From DASUPK01 sp963815665 (GTDB lineage: Bacteria > Actinomycetota > Thermoleophilia > Solirubrobacterales > 70-9), in NCBI GenBank assembly GCA_963815665.1, contig CAWFHN010000013.1, positions 744,001-808,000 on the forward strand: a stretch of DNA of 64,000 nucleotides, written 5' to 3'. Under the pieces are notes generated by a model. The model was not told the origin of the DNA, searched no databases, and worked only from the letters and a program-made list of their open reading frames with translations. The position numbers and the translations under genes were made by a program. Positions 53,664-62,716 of the stretch are shown one piece after another. Numbering within the stretch: the stretch's first letter is position 1; each line of letters opens with the position of its first letter.

Positions 53664-54989
53664 ATGGAAGCCAAGACCGCCGACCACCTGTGGGGAGGCG
53701 AGACCACGAAAGCCGTCGAGAACTTCAAGATCTCGGGCCAGCCGGTTCCGGCGCCCGTGATCCACTGGCTCGGGAGGTTGAAGGCCGCGGCCGCCCGCGC
53801 GAACGCGGAGCTCGGCCTCCTCGATGGAGATCTGGCCGAGCGCATCTCGAAGGCCGGTGATGAGGTCGCCAGCGGCGACCACGACGACCAGTTCCCGGTC
53901 GACGTCTTCCAGACCGGCTCGGGGACCTCCTCGAACATGAACGCCAACGAGGTGATCGCCCAGCTCGCCGGCGACGAGGCCCATCCGAACGACCACGTCA
54001 ACATGGGCCAGTCCTCGAACGACGTCTTCCCCTCCGCCGTCCACCTGGCGGCGCTGGGCGAGGTCCATTCGGATCTGCTGCCCGCGCTGGACGAGCTGCG
54101 CGCCGCGCTCGAGCGCAAGGCGGACGAGTTCAACGACCTCGTCAAGACCGGCCGGACCCACCTGATGGACGCGGTGCCGGTGACCCTCGGCCAGGAGTTC
54201 ACCGGCTATGCGGCGCAGATCAGGCTCGGCGCCGAACGCGTTCGCTCGACGCTCGGCCGCGTCGGGCAGATCCCGCTGGGCGGCACAGCGACCGGTACCG
54301 GGCTCAACACCCATCCCGAGTTCGCCGCCAAGGTCCGCGAGCGGCTCAGCGCCGACACGGGGCTCGACATCTCCGAGCCCGCCGACCCCTTCGAGGCCCA
54401 GGCCAACCGCGACGCCCTGGTCGAACTCTCCGGCGCGCTCAAGACCGTCGCCGTCTCGATGCTCAAGATCGCCAACGACCTCGCCCTGATGGGATCGGGC
54501 CCGCGCGCCGGCCTCGCCGAGCTGCGGCTGCCGGAGCTCCAGAAGGGCTCATCGATCATGCCCGGCAAGGTCAACCCGGTGATCCCGGAGGTCGTCATCC
54601 AGGTCGCCGACCAGGTGGTCGGCAACGATGCCGCGATCACGATGGGCGGGAGCCAGGGGCAGTTCGAGCTCAACGTGCGGGTGCCGCTGATCGCGCGCAA
54701 CCTGCTCGACTCGATCAAGCTGCTCGCGGCCGCCGCGCGGCATCTGGACGAGAAGTGCGTCAGCGGCATCGAGCCGAACGAGGAGATGCTGGAGCGCCAT
54801 CGGGAGTCCAACCTGATCGTCGCCACCGCACTCAACCCCCACATCGGCTACGACAAGGCGGGCGAGATCGTCAAGGAGGCGGCCGCCTCGAACCGCTCGA
54901 TTCGCGAGGTGGCGAAGGAGATGGGCGTCGACGAGAAGACCCTCGACGAGGCGCTCGACCATCGCAAGATGGCCCATCCGCACGACTGA
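53664..54989 (+). CDS. fumC: class II fumarate hydratase
   Basis: The 441-residue enzyme interconverts fumarate and malate in the TCA cycle. It has T-G-S-G-T-S-S-N-M-N-A-N-E-V, H-V-N-M-G-Q-S-S-N-D-V, the substrate region G-R-T-H-L-M-D-A and the superfamily signature G-S-S-I-M-P-G-K-V-N-P-V with the catalytic serine. Length is slightly below FumC's usual 460. The start at 53664 lacks an obvious strong ribosome site. Confidence 0.95.
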   Translation: MEAKTADHLWGGETTKAVENFKISGQPVPAPVIHWLGRLKAAAARANAELGLLDGDLAERISKAGDEVASGDHDDQFPVDVFQTGSGTSSNMNANEVIAQLAGDEAHPNDHVNMGQSSNDVFPSAVHLAALGEVHSDLLPALDELRAALERKADEFNDLVKTGRTHLMDAVPVTLGQEFTGYAAQIRLGAERVRSTLGRVGQIPLGGTATGTGLNTHPEFAAKVRERLSADTGLDISEPADPFEAQANRDALVELSGALKTVAVSMLKIANDLALMGSGPRAGLAELRLPELQKGSSIMPGKVNPVIPEVVIQVADQVVGNDAAITMGGSQGQFELNVRVPLIARNLLDSIKLLAAAARHLDEKCVSGIEPNEEMLERHRESNLIVATALNPHIGYDKAGEIVKEAAASNRSIREVAKEMGVDEKTLDEALDHRKMAHPHD

Positions 54990-55012
54990 CCGCTGCGTAG
55001 CTACTGTCAGAA

Positions 55013-56209
55013 ATGGTGGAGAAGCACGACGCAGTCATCGTCGGCGCACGAAGCGCCGGATCTTCGCTGGCGATTGCCCTGGCCCAGCGGGGCTGGGACG
55101 TAGCGATGGTCGACAGGGACACCTTTCCCAGCACCACCGTCTCGACCCACCTGATCTACCCGAACACCCTCGCCCGGCTCGAGCGGCTTGGGGTGCTCGA
55201 CACGCTTCAGTCCAAGCACGAGCTCGCCTTCGCCTCGCACCGGCTGCTGGCTCTCGGGCACGAGATCGCCGGCCGATATACGCCGATCGAGGGCTTCGAC
55301 CTCGGCCTCGCGCCGCGGCGGGTGGCGCTCGATGCGGCCGGAGTCGACACGGCCCTCGCCGCCGGCGTCACCGGGATCTTCGGCACTCGCGTGGTGGACC
55401 TGCTCGGCGGAGGTACCGATGAGGACCCGGTCCGCGGGGTCAGGCTGGCGGACGGGCGCGAGATCGAGGCCGGATGGGTGTTCGGCGCGGACGGCCGCGG
55501 CTCGCAGGTGGCGGGCAAGCTCGGCCTCGAGAAGGAGCGGACGCAGCGCGGCGAGCTCGCCTTCTCGTACTCGTACTGGAGCGGGATCCCGGTCGATGAG
55601 CCGGTCTCGACGCTCCAGATCAACCTCGACGAGATGCTCTACCACGGGCCCGTCGAGGACGGGCTCTACCTCGTGATCGCCAACGGCGTTCCCGACCTGG
55701 CGCAGGGGTCGAAGGCCGAGAGGGAGCGCAAGTACCTGGAGGCGGTCCGGCGGTTCCCCGAGACCCTCGCTCCGAGCCTGCTGGACGACGCCGAGATGGT
55801 CACCGAGGTGACGGTGGCTCCGGAGACGCTCATGCGCGGCTTCTTCCGCAGGCCGACCGGCCCCGGCTGGGCCCTGGTCGGAGACGCCTGCTACTTCAAG
55901 CACCCGGGGACCGCGCAGGGAATCGGGGACGCGGTCGAGGCGGCGCTGTACGTGGCCGACTCGCTCTCGGGCGCCGACGGAACCCTCGACGCCTACGAGG
56001 AGTGGCGCGACGCCAAGTCGGCCGAGCATTACGACTGGTCGTTCGCCTGGGGCCGCTTCCCGAATCCGGAGACCGCGGAGCCGCTATTCGGCGGCTGGGC
56101 CTCCGACCCGGACGCCGGCCAGGATCTGCGCGACTGCCTTGCCCGGACGGTGGAGCCCTCCCAGCTGCTGAGCAAGGAGCGGCTCGAGCGCTGGTTCGCC
56201 CCCGCCTAG
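55013..56209 (+). CDS. FAD-dependent oxidoreductase (geranylgeranyl-reductase/PHBH-like)
   Basis: The 398-residue flavoprotein has an N-terminal FAD-binding G-A-R-S-A-G-S-S-L-A (a variant of GxGxxG), a middle G-A-D-G-R-G-S-Q-V and a C-terminal G-D-A-C-Y-F-K-H-P-G-T-A-Q-G-I-G-D-A. This is the p-hydroxybenzoate-hydroxylase/geranylgeranyl-reductase fold. Substrate unknown. It follows fumC by 23 bases. Confidence 0.87.
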   Translation: MVEKHDAVIVGARSAGSSLAIALAQRGWDVAMVDRDTFPSTTVSTHLIYPNTLARLERLGVLDTLQSKHELAFASHRLLALGHEIAGRYTPIEGFDLGLAPRRVALDAAGVDTALAAGVTGIFGTRVVDLLGGGTDEDPVRGVRLADGREIEAGWVFGADGRGSQVAGKLGLEKERTQRGELAFSYSYWSGIPVDEPVSTLQINLDEMLYHGPVEDGLYLVIANGVPDLAQGSKAERERKYLEAVRRFPETLAPSLLDDAEMVTEVTVAPETLMRGFFRRPTGPGWALVGDACYFKHPGTAQGIGDAVEAALYVADSLSGADGTLDAYEEWRDAKSAEHYDWSFAWGRFPNPETAEPLFGGWASDPDAGQDLRDCLARTVEPSQLLSKERLERWFAPA

Positions 56210-56224
56210 CGCCTCCAACGATCC

Positions 56225-57670
56225 CTAGCCCTGGAACGTGACCAGGCGCTCCTCGGTGAGCTCCCGCACCGCGTAGTGCGGGCCCTCGCGCGTGTTGCCC
56301 GAGTCCTTGACCCCGCCGTAGGGCATCTGGTCCGTGCGGAAGGTCGGGACCTCGTTGATCAGCACGCCGCCGAACTCGAGGGTCTCGCCGGCCTTGATCG
56401 CATTGCCGACGTCTCGCGTGAAGACGCCCGCCTGCAGCCCGTAGCGCGAGTCGTTCGCCATCTCCAGGGCCTCGTCGAAGTCCTTGAAGGTGTGGATGGT
56501 CGCGACGGGCCCGAAGATCTCGTCCTTCCAGGTGTGGCACTCGGGCGGGTCGTTCCTGATCACCGTCGGCGCCAGGCAGCGGTCCTCGTCGACCAGCTCG
56601 CCGCCGGTGAGGAGCTCGCCGCCCGCGGCCACCGCCTCGTCGACCCAGGACTTGACCCGGTCGCGGTCGTCCGGGGAGATCACGGGCCCGACGTCGGTGT
56701 TCTCATCCATCGGGTCGCCGGTGACCAGGGACTCGACGTTGGCCACGAAGCGCTTGGTGAAGTCGTCTGCGATCGATTCGTGGAGCAGGATCCGCTGGAC
56801 CGAGATGCAGCTCTGGCCCGCGTGCGAGAAGGCGTGGAGCTTCGCCTTGTCGGCCGCCTGCTCCCAGTCGCCGTTCTCGTTGACGATCAGCGGAGCGGTC
56901 GAGCCGAGCTCCAGGTTGACCTTCTTGTGGGGCACCTTGGAGCGGATATCCCAGCCGACCGACGCCGAGCCGGTGAAGGTGATCGCGCCGATTTTCTCGT
57001 TCTCGACGATTGCGTTGCCCACGTCCGACCCCGATCCGCAGACGACCTGCAGCCAGTTCTCCGGCAGGCCAGCGTCGTAGAGGACCTCGGCCAGCTTGAT
57101 CGCGGAGATCGGCGTCTGGCCGGCGGGCTTCAGGACCACTGCATTGCCCGCGGCGATCGCCGGGCCCAGCTTGTGGGCGACGAGATTGAGCGGGAAGTTG
57201 AAGGGGCTGATCGCACCGACCACGCCGTAGGGGACGCGGATGACGATGCCGAGCTTGCCCTCGCCGGCGACTCCCGCCTCCATCGGCACCGTGTGGCCGG
57301 TCAGCGAACGGGCCTCGACCGACGCGAACTCGAGGGTGCCGACGCAGCGCTGGGCCTCGACCCGCGCGGTCTTCACCGGCTTGCCCGCCTCGGCGGCGAT
57401 CGTCATCGTCAGGTCGTCCTCGCGCTCGGCCACCAGCTCCGCGGCGCGGTCGAGGACGGCGGCGCGCTTGTGCTGGGGGAAGTCGGCCTTCGAGAACGCG
57501 GCGGCGGCCGCATCGGTGGCCTTCTCGACCAGTGCGGCGTCGCCCTTCGGGACCCGGCCGATCAAGGTGCCGTCGTATGGGGCCTTGACCTCGGACCACT
57601 CGCCGGTCTCCATCCACTCCCCCGCGACGTAGATCTTGTGGTCAGTGGCATGAATCGTCTCGGTCGCCAT
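56225..57670 (-). CDS. NAD(P)-dependent aldehyde dehydrogenase
   Basis: The 481-residue enzyme has the family's catalytic cysteine in H-A-G-Q-S-C-I-S-V-Q-R and general-base glutamate in L-E-L-G-S-T-A-P. It also has F-N-F-P-L-N, F-T-G-S-A-S-V-G and the late E-I-F-G-P-V. S-C-I-S-V-Q-R is common in the succinate-semialdehyde/lactaldehyde and non-phosphorylating GAPDH-like group. ATG 57670 follows AAGGAG six bases away. Substrate cannot be named. Confidence 0.92.
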   Translation of the reverse strand: MATETIHATDHKIYVAGEWMETGEWSEVKAPYDGTLIGRVPKGDAALVEKATDAAAAAFSKADFPQHKRAAVLDRAAELVAEREDDLTMTIAAEAGKPVKTARVEAQRCVGTLEFASVEARSLTGHTVPMEAGVAGEGKLGIVIRVPYGVVGAISPFNFPLNLVAHKLGPAIAAGNAVVLKPAGQTPISAIKLAEVLYDAGLPENWLQVVCGSGSDVGNAIVENEKIGAITFTGSASVGWDIRSKVPHKKVNLELGSTAPLIVNENGDWEQAADKAKLHAFSHAGQSCISVQRILLHESIADDFTKRFVANVESLVTGDPMDENTDVGPVISPDDRDRVKSWVDEAVAAGGELLTGGELVDEDRCLAPTVIRNDPPECHTWKDEIFGPVATIHTFKDFDEALEMANDSRYGLQAGVFTRDVGNAIKAGETLEFGGVLINEVPTFRTDQMPYGGVKDSGNTREGPHYAVRELTEERLVTFQG

Positions 57671-57755
57671 CGTCACTCCTTCATCTCTATCGCTACCCAC
57701 AACCTAGCTCACGCACTCAACCGCAACTTCCCGCCGCCGTACCCGTTATTCAGGG

Positions 57756-58886
57756 GTGATGCTTCGGGGGTCGAAGACCGTCCTGCTGGCCGCGCTTGCC
57801 GTGGCTCTCGCCGTCCCGGCCGCGGCCTCGGCCAAGAAGGTCTGGGTGGTCAAGGGAGCCGGATTCGGCCACGGGGTGGGGATGAGCCAGTACGGGGCGT
57901 ACGGATACGCGAAGCACGGCTTCTCCTACGACGCGATCCTGACCCACTACTACACGGGCACCACCATCGGCCCGACCACGGACCAGACCGTGCGCGTGCT
58001 GCTCCGCGATGGCGCGCGCAGTGTCGCCTTCCACGGCGCGAACTCGGCCTGCGGCACGGGCCTCAACCCCGGCAAGACCTACGTGGCGAAGCGAAAGGGC
58101 GGCGGGGTCGTGGTCCGCACGAAGAAGCGCAGGGTGATCGCCAGGTGCGGGGCGGCGATGACGGCCACCGGGGCTCCGACGGTCGTGGTGAAAGGCAAGG
58201 GCACCTACCGCGGCTCCCTCGAGGTACGGGCCTCGTCGAGCGGCCTCGAAGCGATCAACGTGGTGGAACTCGAGGACTACGTCCGCGGCGTCGTCTCGAA
58301 GGAGTCGCCCTCGTCCTGGCCGATCGAGGCTCTCAAGGCTCAGGCCGTGGCCGCTCGTTCCTACGCGATCTCCACGGCCGCCAATGGCAGCAGCTTCGAC
58401 GTCTTCGACGACACGCGAAGCCAGGCGTACGGCGGGGTCGGCGCCGAGACGGCCAAGACCGACTCGGCGGTCGGCGCCACACACCTCCAGGCGGTGCTCT
58501 ACCAGGGCAAGGTCGCCCAGACCTTCTTCTTCTCGACCTCCGGGGGACACACGGAGAACAACGAGTTCTCCTCCCTCGGCTTCGGGCAGCCCGCGGTCCC
58601 GTACCTGCGCGGGGTCGACGATCCCTACGAGGCGGATGCTGGATCGTCCTATGAGCACTGGAAGCGGAAGTTCTCCTTCGGCCGGATGAACTCGGCGATG
58701 CGCGGACTCGGCCTGCGCGGCAAGCTCCGGAACATCGTGGTCACCCAGCGGGGCGCCTCGCCGCGGATCGTGCACGCGAACCTGGTCGGCAGCGGCGGCA
58801 CCACAACGGTCAACGGCCCTCAGCTCGCCGGGGCCCTCGACCTGCCCGACACCTGGGCCTTCTTCAAGAAGAAGAAGAAGAAGTAG
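57756..58886 (+). CDS. secreted SpoIID/LytB-domain protein, with the GHGVGMSQ block at the N-terminus
   Basis: The 376-residue protein has a signal peptide (L-L-A-A-L-A-V-A-L-A-V-P-A-A-A-S-A). Next is a G-A-G-F-G-H-G-V-G-M-S-Q-Y-G-A block (about residues 34-48), then a SpoIID core (L-E-D-Y-V-R-G-V-V-S-K-E-S-P-S-S-W-P, A-L-K-A-Q-A-V-A-A-R-S-Y-A). In Firmicutes SpoIID the GHGVGMSQ block comes last; here the order is permuted. SpoIID cuts cell-wall glycan after amidases act. The last eleven residues end F-F-K-K-K-K-K-K, a basic tail. No sporulation genes are seen. Confidence 0.9.
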   Translation: MMLRGSKTVLLAALAVALAVPAAASAKKVWVVKGAGFGHGVGMSQYGAYGYAKHGFSYDAILTHYYTGTTIGPTTDQTVRVLLRDGARSVAFHGANSACGTGLNPGKTYVAKRKGGGVVVRTKKRRVIARCGAAMTATGAPTVVVKGKGTYRGSLEVRASSSGLEAINVVELEDYVRGVVSKESPSSWPIEALKAQAVAARSYAISTAANGSSFDVFDDTRSQAYGGVGAETAKTDSAVGATHLQAVLYQGKVAQTFFFSTSGGHTENNEFSSLGFGQPAVPYLRGVDDPYEADAGSSYEHWKRKFSFGRMNSAMRGLGLRGKLRNIVVTQRGASPRIVHANLVGSGGTTTVNGPQLAGALDLPDTWAFFKKKKKK

Positions 58887-58907
58887 CCGCTTTCGTAGTC
58901 TGAGGGC

Positions 58908-59693
58908 ATGGCCACCCAGCCCTCAGCGGCGCCCAGAACGCTGACGCTGGCGGGCCGCCAGGTCGCGCGGGTCGGGCTCGGGACCAACCGCCTCACGGCG
59001 ACGCCGAAGAACGCGGAATTCCTGCGGCAGGCCGTCGAGGCGGGCCTCGGCCTGATCGACACGGCCCACGTCTACACCAGCGGCGATAGCGAGCGCGCGA
59101 TCGGCGAGGCGCTTTCGCCGGAGCCCGACGAGCTCGTCGTGGCCACCAAGGGCGGCTACGACGGCAGCGGCAGCCCGGACGAGCTCCGTGAGCAGATCGA
59201 GCAGAGCCTCGCGAGCCTCGGGACCGACGCGATCGACCTCTACTACCTGCACCGCGTCCACCCGGAGACGCCGCTCGTCGAAAGCCTCGGCGCGATCGAT
59301 GGGTACCGCGAGGCCGGAAAGATCAGGGAGATCGGGATCTCCGCCGTCGACGTCGAGCAGCTCGAGGCCGCGCGGGAGATCGTCCCGATCGCGGCGGTGC
59401 AGAATCACTACAACCATGGGGAGCGAAGCTCGGACGAGGTCATCGACTACTGCGAGGAGCACCGGATCGTCTTCGTCCCGTACTTCCCGCTCAAGGGCCC
59501 ACCGGTGCCGGCGCTTGCGGAGATCGCGCAGAGCCACCACGCGTCCAAGGAGCAGATCGCGCTCGCCTGGCTGCTTCGCCGCTCGCCGGTGACGCTGCCG
59601 ATCCCGGGCACGCTCTCGATCGAGCACCTGCGGGAGAACCTCGCCGCGCTCGAGATCGAGCTCACTGACGACGAATACGAAGCCCTGGCCTAG
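58908..59693 (+). CDS. aldo/keto reductase
   Basis: The 261-residue NADPH-dependent oxidoreductase has the catalytic tetrad visible: Asp and Tyr in L-I-D-T-A-H-V-Y, Lys in V-V-A-T-K-G-G-Y, and His in Y-Y-L-H-R-V-H. I-P-G-T-L-S follows at the cofactor site. The 22-base gap and same strand suggest it may be read through from the SpoIID gene. Substrate unknown. Confidence 0.92.
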   Translation: MATQPSAAPRTLTLAGRQVARVGLGTNRLTATPKNAEFLRQAVEAGLGLIDTAHVYTSGDSERAIGEALSPEPDELVVATKGGYDGSGSPDELREQIEQSLASLGTDAIDLYYLHRVHPETPLVESLGAIDGYREAGKIREIGISAVDVEQLEAAREIVPIAAVQNHYNHGERSSDEVIDYCEEHRIVFVPYFPLKGPPVPALAEIAQSHHASKEQIALAWLLRRSPVTLPIPGTLSIEHLRENLAALEIELTDDEYEALA

Positions 59694-59699
59694 CGGCCG

Positions 59700-60692
59700 C
59701 TACCCGTCGGGATAGGGCTGGATCGGGATCCCGTGGTCCTTGTCCCTCGTGCCGAACTCGTAGGCGGCGGCGCCCCTGACGGTGAGGCGCTCCGCCGGGC
59801 GCCCATCGAGCTCGACGTCCAGCTCGAGGTCGGAGATCGAGCAGTTGAGCGTGTTGTGCTCGGGGCCAACGGGGTCGGCGTAGATCCAGGCGACGAAGTC
59901 CTTGGCGGCCGCGCGGACGTTGCCGCTCACCTTGACGCCCTTCCCCGCCAACTCGAAGCCGGCCCCGGTCGGGGACTCGGTCACCTCGGTGCTCGGGATG
60001 TGGCCGAACCCGCCGAGCCGGTGTGGCCCGCCGTCGAGCATCAGCATCGCGTTGCCGACCCAGGGCGTCGTCCTGCCGGCGACCTTGATCCGGCCGACCG
60101 CCATGTCGAAGTAGTCCTCGGGAGAGCGGCCCTCGAAGCCCGACCCCTGGATCCAGACCCAGCGCTCGGCGTGCTCGGCGCCCCAGTTGTGGCCGATCAT
60201 GCCGCGCCACCCGTCCACCTCGATTCCCTCGTCGCCCACCTCCAGCTGCCCGTTGAAGACGGCGTCCGGGTAGGGGCTGAGGAACTTGGTCTTCGGCAGC
60301 TTCGAGCGGTAGAGGAAGTCGCGGGGCAGGTGGTGGAAGGGCTCGTGGCCGTCGGCGAAGCTCAGGTCCCAGCTCGCCTCGAGGACGTCCGTGGCGACGC
60401 GGCCGACGGCGTGACCGTCCGTGAGCGTGGCGTCCGCGACCCGGATGTAGGTCTCCGGGTCGGCGCCGAGCTCGCCCGGGCCGAACTGGCGCTTGGTCGC
60501 GCGCGGCCCCGCGGCGGTGGAATCGAAGAGGACGAACCAGATCGCGCAGGTGATCTCCTCCCCGGGGCGCTTGTGGACTGTGTGGCGGATCCACGCCCCC
60601 CTGCCACCGCCGGGCTGGACGAGCTTCAGATAGAAGCTCTCGTAGTGACCGGCCTTCTCGGGGATCTCGGGGAATCGAGCCTCGCTGCGCAC
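59700..60692 (-). CDS. lipocalin-like (CrtC/AttH/Svf1-type) protein, function unknown
   Basis: The 330-residue protein has no signal peptide and looks all-beta. The best landmark is G-M-I-G-H-N-W-G-A-E-H-A-E-R-W-V-W, which resembles the D-H-N/H-N-W-G block of the two-lipocalin superfamily holding carotenoid hydratase CrtC, AttH and Svf1. Other blocks are Y-E-S-F-Y-L-K at the N-terminus and A-W-I-Y-A-D-P. I infer a hydrophobic-ligand or carotenoid/lipid role only weakly. It stands between convergent and same-strand neighbours, ten bases beyond the deaminase stop. Confidence 0.55.
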   Translation of the reverse strand: MRSEARFPEIPEKAGHYESFYLKLVQPGGGRGAWIRHTVHKRPGEEITCAIWFVLFDSTAAGPRATKRQFGPGELGADPETYIRVADATLTDGHAVGRVATDVLEASWDLSFADGHEPFHHLPRDFLYRSKLPKTKFLSPYPDAVFNGQLEVGDEGIEVDGWRGMIGHNWGAEHAERWVWIQGSGFEGRSPEDYFDMAVGRIKVAGRTTPWVGNAMLMLDGGPHRLGGFGHIPSTEVTESPTGAGFELAGKGVKVSGNVRAAAKDFVAWIYADPVGPEHNTLNCSISDLELDVELDGRPAERLTVRGAAAYEFGTRDKDHGIPIQPYPDG

Positions 60693-60702
60693 CGCCGGGA
60701 CG

Positions 60703-61953
60703 CTATAGGCCCGTGAGCCTCCGGGCCCTCGAGCGGACCTCGTCCACGATCTCGCCGGTGCCCTCGACCTCTCGACCTCTCATCAGAACCTCGCCCGCGA
60801 CCACCGTCGTGTCGACGACGGAGCCACCGGCGGCGTAGACGAGGTCGGCGTCCTCCTCGCCCGCCGAGAGCTCGGGGTCCGAGGCACGGAGGAGCAGGAA
60901 GTCCGCGGGCTCCCCGACCGCGAGCGGGGTGCCGTCGAGCAGGGCCGAGCGCCGTCCCCGGGCGATTGCGAGCGCCTCCGCGGCGGGCAGCGTCGCCGGG
61001 TCGCCGCTGGCGTGCTTCTGGCTCAGGGCGAGCAGCTTCACCTCCTCGAACATGTCGAGGTTGGAGTTCGAGGAGACCCCGTCGGTCCCGAGGCCGATCG
61101 CGACGCCGGCCTCCGCTGCGGCCGGGTAGGGCAGGACACCACCGACCGCGAGCTTCATGTTCGCCGCAGGATTGGCCACGACCGTGGCACCGCGCCCGGC
61201 GATCAGCTCCAGCTCGGACTCGTCGAGCCAGACCCCGTGGGCCAGGATCGCCCTCTCGCTGAGGAAGCCGAGCTCATCCAGATAGTCGGCCGGCCGCTTC
61301 CCGTGGGAGTCGACGCAGTCGCTCACCTCGTGCTCGGTCTCGGAGAGGTGGATCTGCACCGGGATCTCGCGCTCGGCGGCGAGCTCGGCGATCCAGCTGA
61401 GGGACTCCGGGCTCACCGTGTAGATCGCGTGCGGTCCCAGGCTTGGCTGGATGCGGGGGCCGGCGCCGGCGAGCCGATCGAGCACCTCGAGGACCTCGGG
61501 CCGGAGGGCCTCACCCTTGTCCGCATCCTGCTGGTCGATGATCACGCTGCTGACCACGGCGCGGATGCCGGAATCGACCACCGCGCGGGCGACCTCGGTG
61601 CCGTGCCAGTACATGTCGAGGAACTTCGTGGTCCCCGAGCGGATCATCTCGACGCAGGCGAGCCGAGTTCCCCAGTAGACGTCCTCGGGCTCGAGCTTCG
61701 CCTCGGCGGGCCAGATCCGCGTCCGCAGCCACTCCATCAGCGCCATGTCGTCGCCGAATCCCCGGAAGAGCGTCATCGCGGCGTGGGTGTGGCCGTTGAC
61801 CATCGGGGGGCAGAGCAACTGGCCCGCCGCGTCGATCTCCTCATCGCCCGGCTGCGCTTCCACCGCCGGGCCGAGCTCGGCGATCAGGCCCTCCTCCCCG
61901 CGCAGCCCGACGGCCTTCCCGTCGAGCGTCGCGCCGGTGACCGCGAGGCTCAA
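60703..61953 (-). CDS. mtaD: MtaD-like amidohydrolase (5'-methylthioadenosine / SAH deaminase)
   Basis: The 416-residue metal-dependent deaminase has P-P-M-V-N-G-H-T-H-A-A-M near residue 55 (HxH), I-H-L-S-E-T, and G-L-G-T-D-G-V-S-S-N, plus S-L-G-P-H-A. It groups with TRZ/ATZ and MTA/SAH deaminases. It starts at TTG 61953, whose last bases overlap the phosphorylase stop (TTGA), so the two enzymes are coupled. Deaminating MTA to methylthioinosine before phosphorolysis is the likely role. Guanine or other aminohydrolase activity is the alternative. Confidence 0.85.
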   Translation of the reverse strand: MSLAVTGATLDGKAVGLRGEEGLIAELGPAVEAQPGDEEIDAAGQLLCPPMVNGHTHAAMTLFRGFGDDMALMEWLRTRIWPAEAKLEPEDVYWGTRLACVEMIRSGTTKFLDMYWHGTEVARAVVDSGIRAVVSSVIIDQQDADKGEALRPEVLEVLDRLAGAGPRIQPSLGPHAIYTVSPESLSWIAELAAEREIPVQIHLSETEHEVSDCVDSHGKRPADYLDELGFLSERAILAHGVWLDESELELIAGRGATVVANPAANMKLAVGGVLPYPAAAEAGVAIGLGTDGVSSNSNLDMFEEVKLLALSQKHASGDPATLPAAEALAIARGRRSALLDGTPLAVGEPADFLLLRASDPELSAGEEDADLVYAAGGSVVDTTVVAGEVLMRGREVEGTGEIVDEVRSRARRLTGL

Positions 61954-62696
61954 CTGCCCGAGCGCTCCTTGGCGAGTGCGGGCAGGACGGAGCCGAGGTC
62001 CGACGCCAGCGTGCGCGCGGTCCGGTCGCGGCCGCGCCGGTACTCGTCCACCGTCAGCGCCCTGCCCGAGATGCCGTTGCCGAGGTTGTCGATCGTGCAG
62101 ACCGCCGCGTAGGCCAGGGCCGCCTCCCCGGCGAGCACGGCCTCGGCCGCGATCGTCATCCCCACCAGGTCGGCATAGCCGGCGAGCGCCCTGACCTCCG
62201 CCGGCGTCTCGAAGCGCGGCCCGATGGTCTGGGCGTAGACGCCGCCGTCCTCGAGCTCCGTCTTGGTCAGCGAGTCCCAGGCGCCGATCACGGTCCGGCG
62301 CCACTCGGCGTCGAAGCCCGGGACGGAGTGGCCGCGCGGGTCGCGGTAGAAGCTCGGAGCGATCTCGGGCGCGTAGAAGTCGTCGGGGCAGATCAGGGTC
62401 CCGACCTCCAGGTCCTCGTCCAGGCTCCCGGCCGAGGCAAGCGCCAGCACGCGGTCGCAGCCGAGCTCGCAGGCTGCGCGGATGTTGGCTCGGTGGTCGA
62501 CCAGATGGGCGGGGATCGAGCGATCGAACCCGTGCCTGGGGATGCCGACGATGTCGCCGCCGTCCGTTGCCTCACCGGAAGCGCGCCGCCCGCAGTCGAC
62601 CGTCACCCGCTTGCCCTCGACCGGGTCGGCGCCCTCGGGCAGGCTGTTGCCGTGGATCACACAGAGTCGGCTTCCTGTCGGCCGAGGCGCGGTCAT
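61950..62696 (-). CDS. MTA/MTI (purine nucleoside) phosphorylase
   Basis: The 248-residue enzyme belongs to the MTAP/PNP trimeric family: G-I-P-R-H-G, H-R-A-N-I, G-G-V-Y-A-Q-T-I-G-P-R-F-E-T-P-A-E and D-L-V-G-M-T-I-A-A-E-A. The usual R-G-D-x-x-x-P region is shifted to C-P-D-D-F-Y-A-P. It is shorter than human MTAP (283). Paired with mtaD, it may cleave methylthioinosine to hypoxanthine and methylthioribose-1-phosphate, as in Pseudomonas, or 6-oxopurine nucleosides. Confidence 0.87.
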   Translation of the reverse strand: MTAPRPTGSRLCVIHGNSLPEGADPVEGKRVTVDCGRRASGEATDGGDIVGIPRHGFDRSIPAHLVDHRANIRAACELGCDRVLALASAGSLDEDLEVGTLICPDDFYAPEIAPSFYRDPRGHSVPGFDAEWRRTVIGAWDSLTKTELEDGGVYAQTIGPRFETPAEVRALAGYADLVGMTIAAEAVLAGEAALAYAAVCTIDNLGNGISGRALTVDEYRRGRDRTARTLASDLGSVLPALAKERSGS

Positions 62697-62716
62697 GCGC
62701 TGACTCTAGTGAGCGG

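Noticed and set aside
59692..59703. TAGCGGCCGCTA palindrome as an operator
   Set aside because: It falls between convergent stop codons and is a chance product of two TAG stops in GC-rich DNA.
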